A stretch of DNA of 6,078 bases from contig DFMR01000054.1 in assembly GCA_002376325.1 (NCBI GenBank), positions 1 to 6,078 on the forward strand. The letters run 5' to 3'. The position numbers and the translations under genes were made by a program. The notes beneath the pieces are model-generated. The model worked only from the letters and a program-made list of their open reading frames with translations, was not told the DNA's origin and ran no database searches. How positions within the stretch are numbered: position 1 is the first letter of the stretch; every line of letters starts with the position of its first letter. Below, piece by piece: positions 5,509 through 6,078 of this stretch. The stretch comes from Proteobacteria bacterium UBA3588 (GTDB lineage: Bacteria > Pseudomonadota > Gammaproteobacteria > Thiohalomonadales > Thiohalomonadaceae).

Positions 5509-6078
5509 ATGAGTCTGACTTTTAATTCGTTGTCGCAAACAGATTATCAGGATTTGATATTCCAGATGCTGTATGCATTTGAAGGGTCAAAACCGTATGC
5601 GTACAACGATACCAATCAGAACCCCACGATGGGTCTCGGTTTCGAGATCAGTGCGAATGCGACAGAAATTTTGAAGGGAATGGGGTATTCGGCTTCGCCC
5701 GATAGCCTAGGTACAACAAAATTCAATAACTTCGCGTCCGCACTTAAGGCTGTAGGGGAGTCGTGTTACCCCTCGGATTCAGCTCTTCAAGCAGCGATCG
5801 ATAATGTCGCCAATAGCGTCCTCGGGACACATTATGGAAATGGAACAAATTTCGACTACGCAAATAATACCGGCGGAAGCGGACTGAGTGCCGATGACCA
5901 AATGAAGGCAACCTTCAATCTCATCGAGAATACCTACGAAAAAAGTCTGGATGGTTGGCTCCTGGATGTACAAAATCCAACATTGGCGCAACAGAACGCG
6001 GCACTGGCGCAACTGCCGTACAGCACGGAACGTGCCGCACTGTTGTCGCTGACCTACAACAATTTGATCGGGTTTAAG
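5509..6078 (+). CDS. GH24 (T4-type) lysozyme-domain protein, candidate secreted muramidase toxin (partial)
   Basis: An open frame of 190 codons from ATG 5509 runs off the window without a stop. Its N-terminus matches phage T4-type lysozyme, which cuts the MurNAc-GlcNAc bond of peptidoglycan. Glu25 (in FEG), Asp34 (in YNDT) and Thr40 (in PTMGLG) reproduce the T4 triad Glu11-Asp20-Thr26 with identical spacings of 9 and 6 residues, followed by a GLG like the T4 GIG. LSADDQMKATFN (126-137) aligns with the T4 ITKDEAEKLFN helix, and ERAALLSLTYNN (174-185) with its RRCALINMVFQM helix. The region between triad and second helix is much longer than in T4. There is no signal peptide, which suits a type I substrate with a C-terminal signal; such a signal or RTX repeats would lie beyond the window and are not seen. 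GC is about 48%. A prophage endolysin is the main alternative, but no holin or phage gene is visible. Confidence 0.85.
   Translation, partial: MSLTFNSLSQTDYQDLIFQMLYAFEGSKPYAYNDTNQNPTMGLGFEISANATEILKGMGYSASPDSLGTTKFNNFASALKAVGESCYPSDSALQAAIDNVANSVLGTHYGNGTNFDYANNTGGSGLSADDQMKATFNLIENTYEKSLDGWLLDVQNPTLAQQNAALAQLPYSTERAALLSLTYNNLIGFK

Noticed and set aside
5779..6012. 77-codon minus-strand frame opposite the lysozyme-domain ORF
   Set aside because: It is antisense to a frame with clear GH24 motifs and has no supporting features.
1..6078. CRISPR array, tRNA, insertion sequence or integrase
   Set aside because: There are no regularly spaced long repeats, no tRNA-like cloverleaf, no transposase or integrase motifs, and no terminal inverted repeats. 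The only phased repeats are the 11-bp promoter units.

Overview
The window looks like chromosomal DNA of a proteobacterium, most likely a betaproteobacterium or close relative. This is inferred from the GC-rich codon use of the glycosyltransferase and transporter genes, the proteobacterial wording of an acetyl-CoA synthetase tail, and the HlyB-like type I transporter. No rRNA or other marker gene is present to fix the taxonomy.

Left part (1-1587): a frame open from the window edge ends at 129. A strong hairpin terminator follows, facing leftward genes. Next, on the minus strand, is a decayed 3' fragment of acetyl-CoA synthetase (acs; about 203-350) that lacks the rest of its gene. Directly upstream of it, at 358-1587 on the same strand, is an intact GT4-type glycosyltransferase. 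A small ORF overlaps the glycosyltransferase start by ATGA, but its reality is doubtful.

Middle (1588-2034): a divergent intergenic region of about 450 bp. It holds three perfectly phased 11-bp repeats (core TTAACnnGTT, 1909-1941), which look like an OmpR/PhoB-type response-regulator site. It also holds two copies of CGAATTTAATC, each containing a -10-like TTTAAT.

Right part (2035-6078), plus strand: a HlyB-type type I secretion ABC transporter with a degenerate C39-like domain, then an exported protein with an LprI-type lysozyme-inhibitor domain, then the start of an ORF that runs off the window. That last ORF has a T4-lysozyme-like (GH24) domain with the Glu/Asp/Thr triad at exactly the T4 spacing and no N-terminal signal peptide. 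Together they suggest a secreted-muramidase system: the transporter exports the lysozyme-domain protein, and the periplasmic LprI protein protects the producer. GC content drops from about 70% in most of the transporter to 40-50% from about position 4210 onward. The inhibitor/lysozyme pair may therefore be an exchangeable cassette joined to a resident transporter. The membrane-fusion and outer-membrane partners, and the C-terminus of the lysozyme protein, are not in the window.
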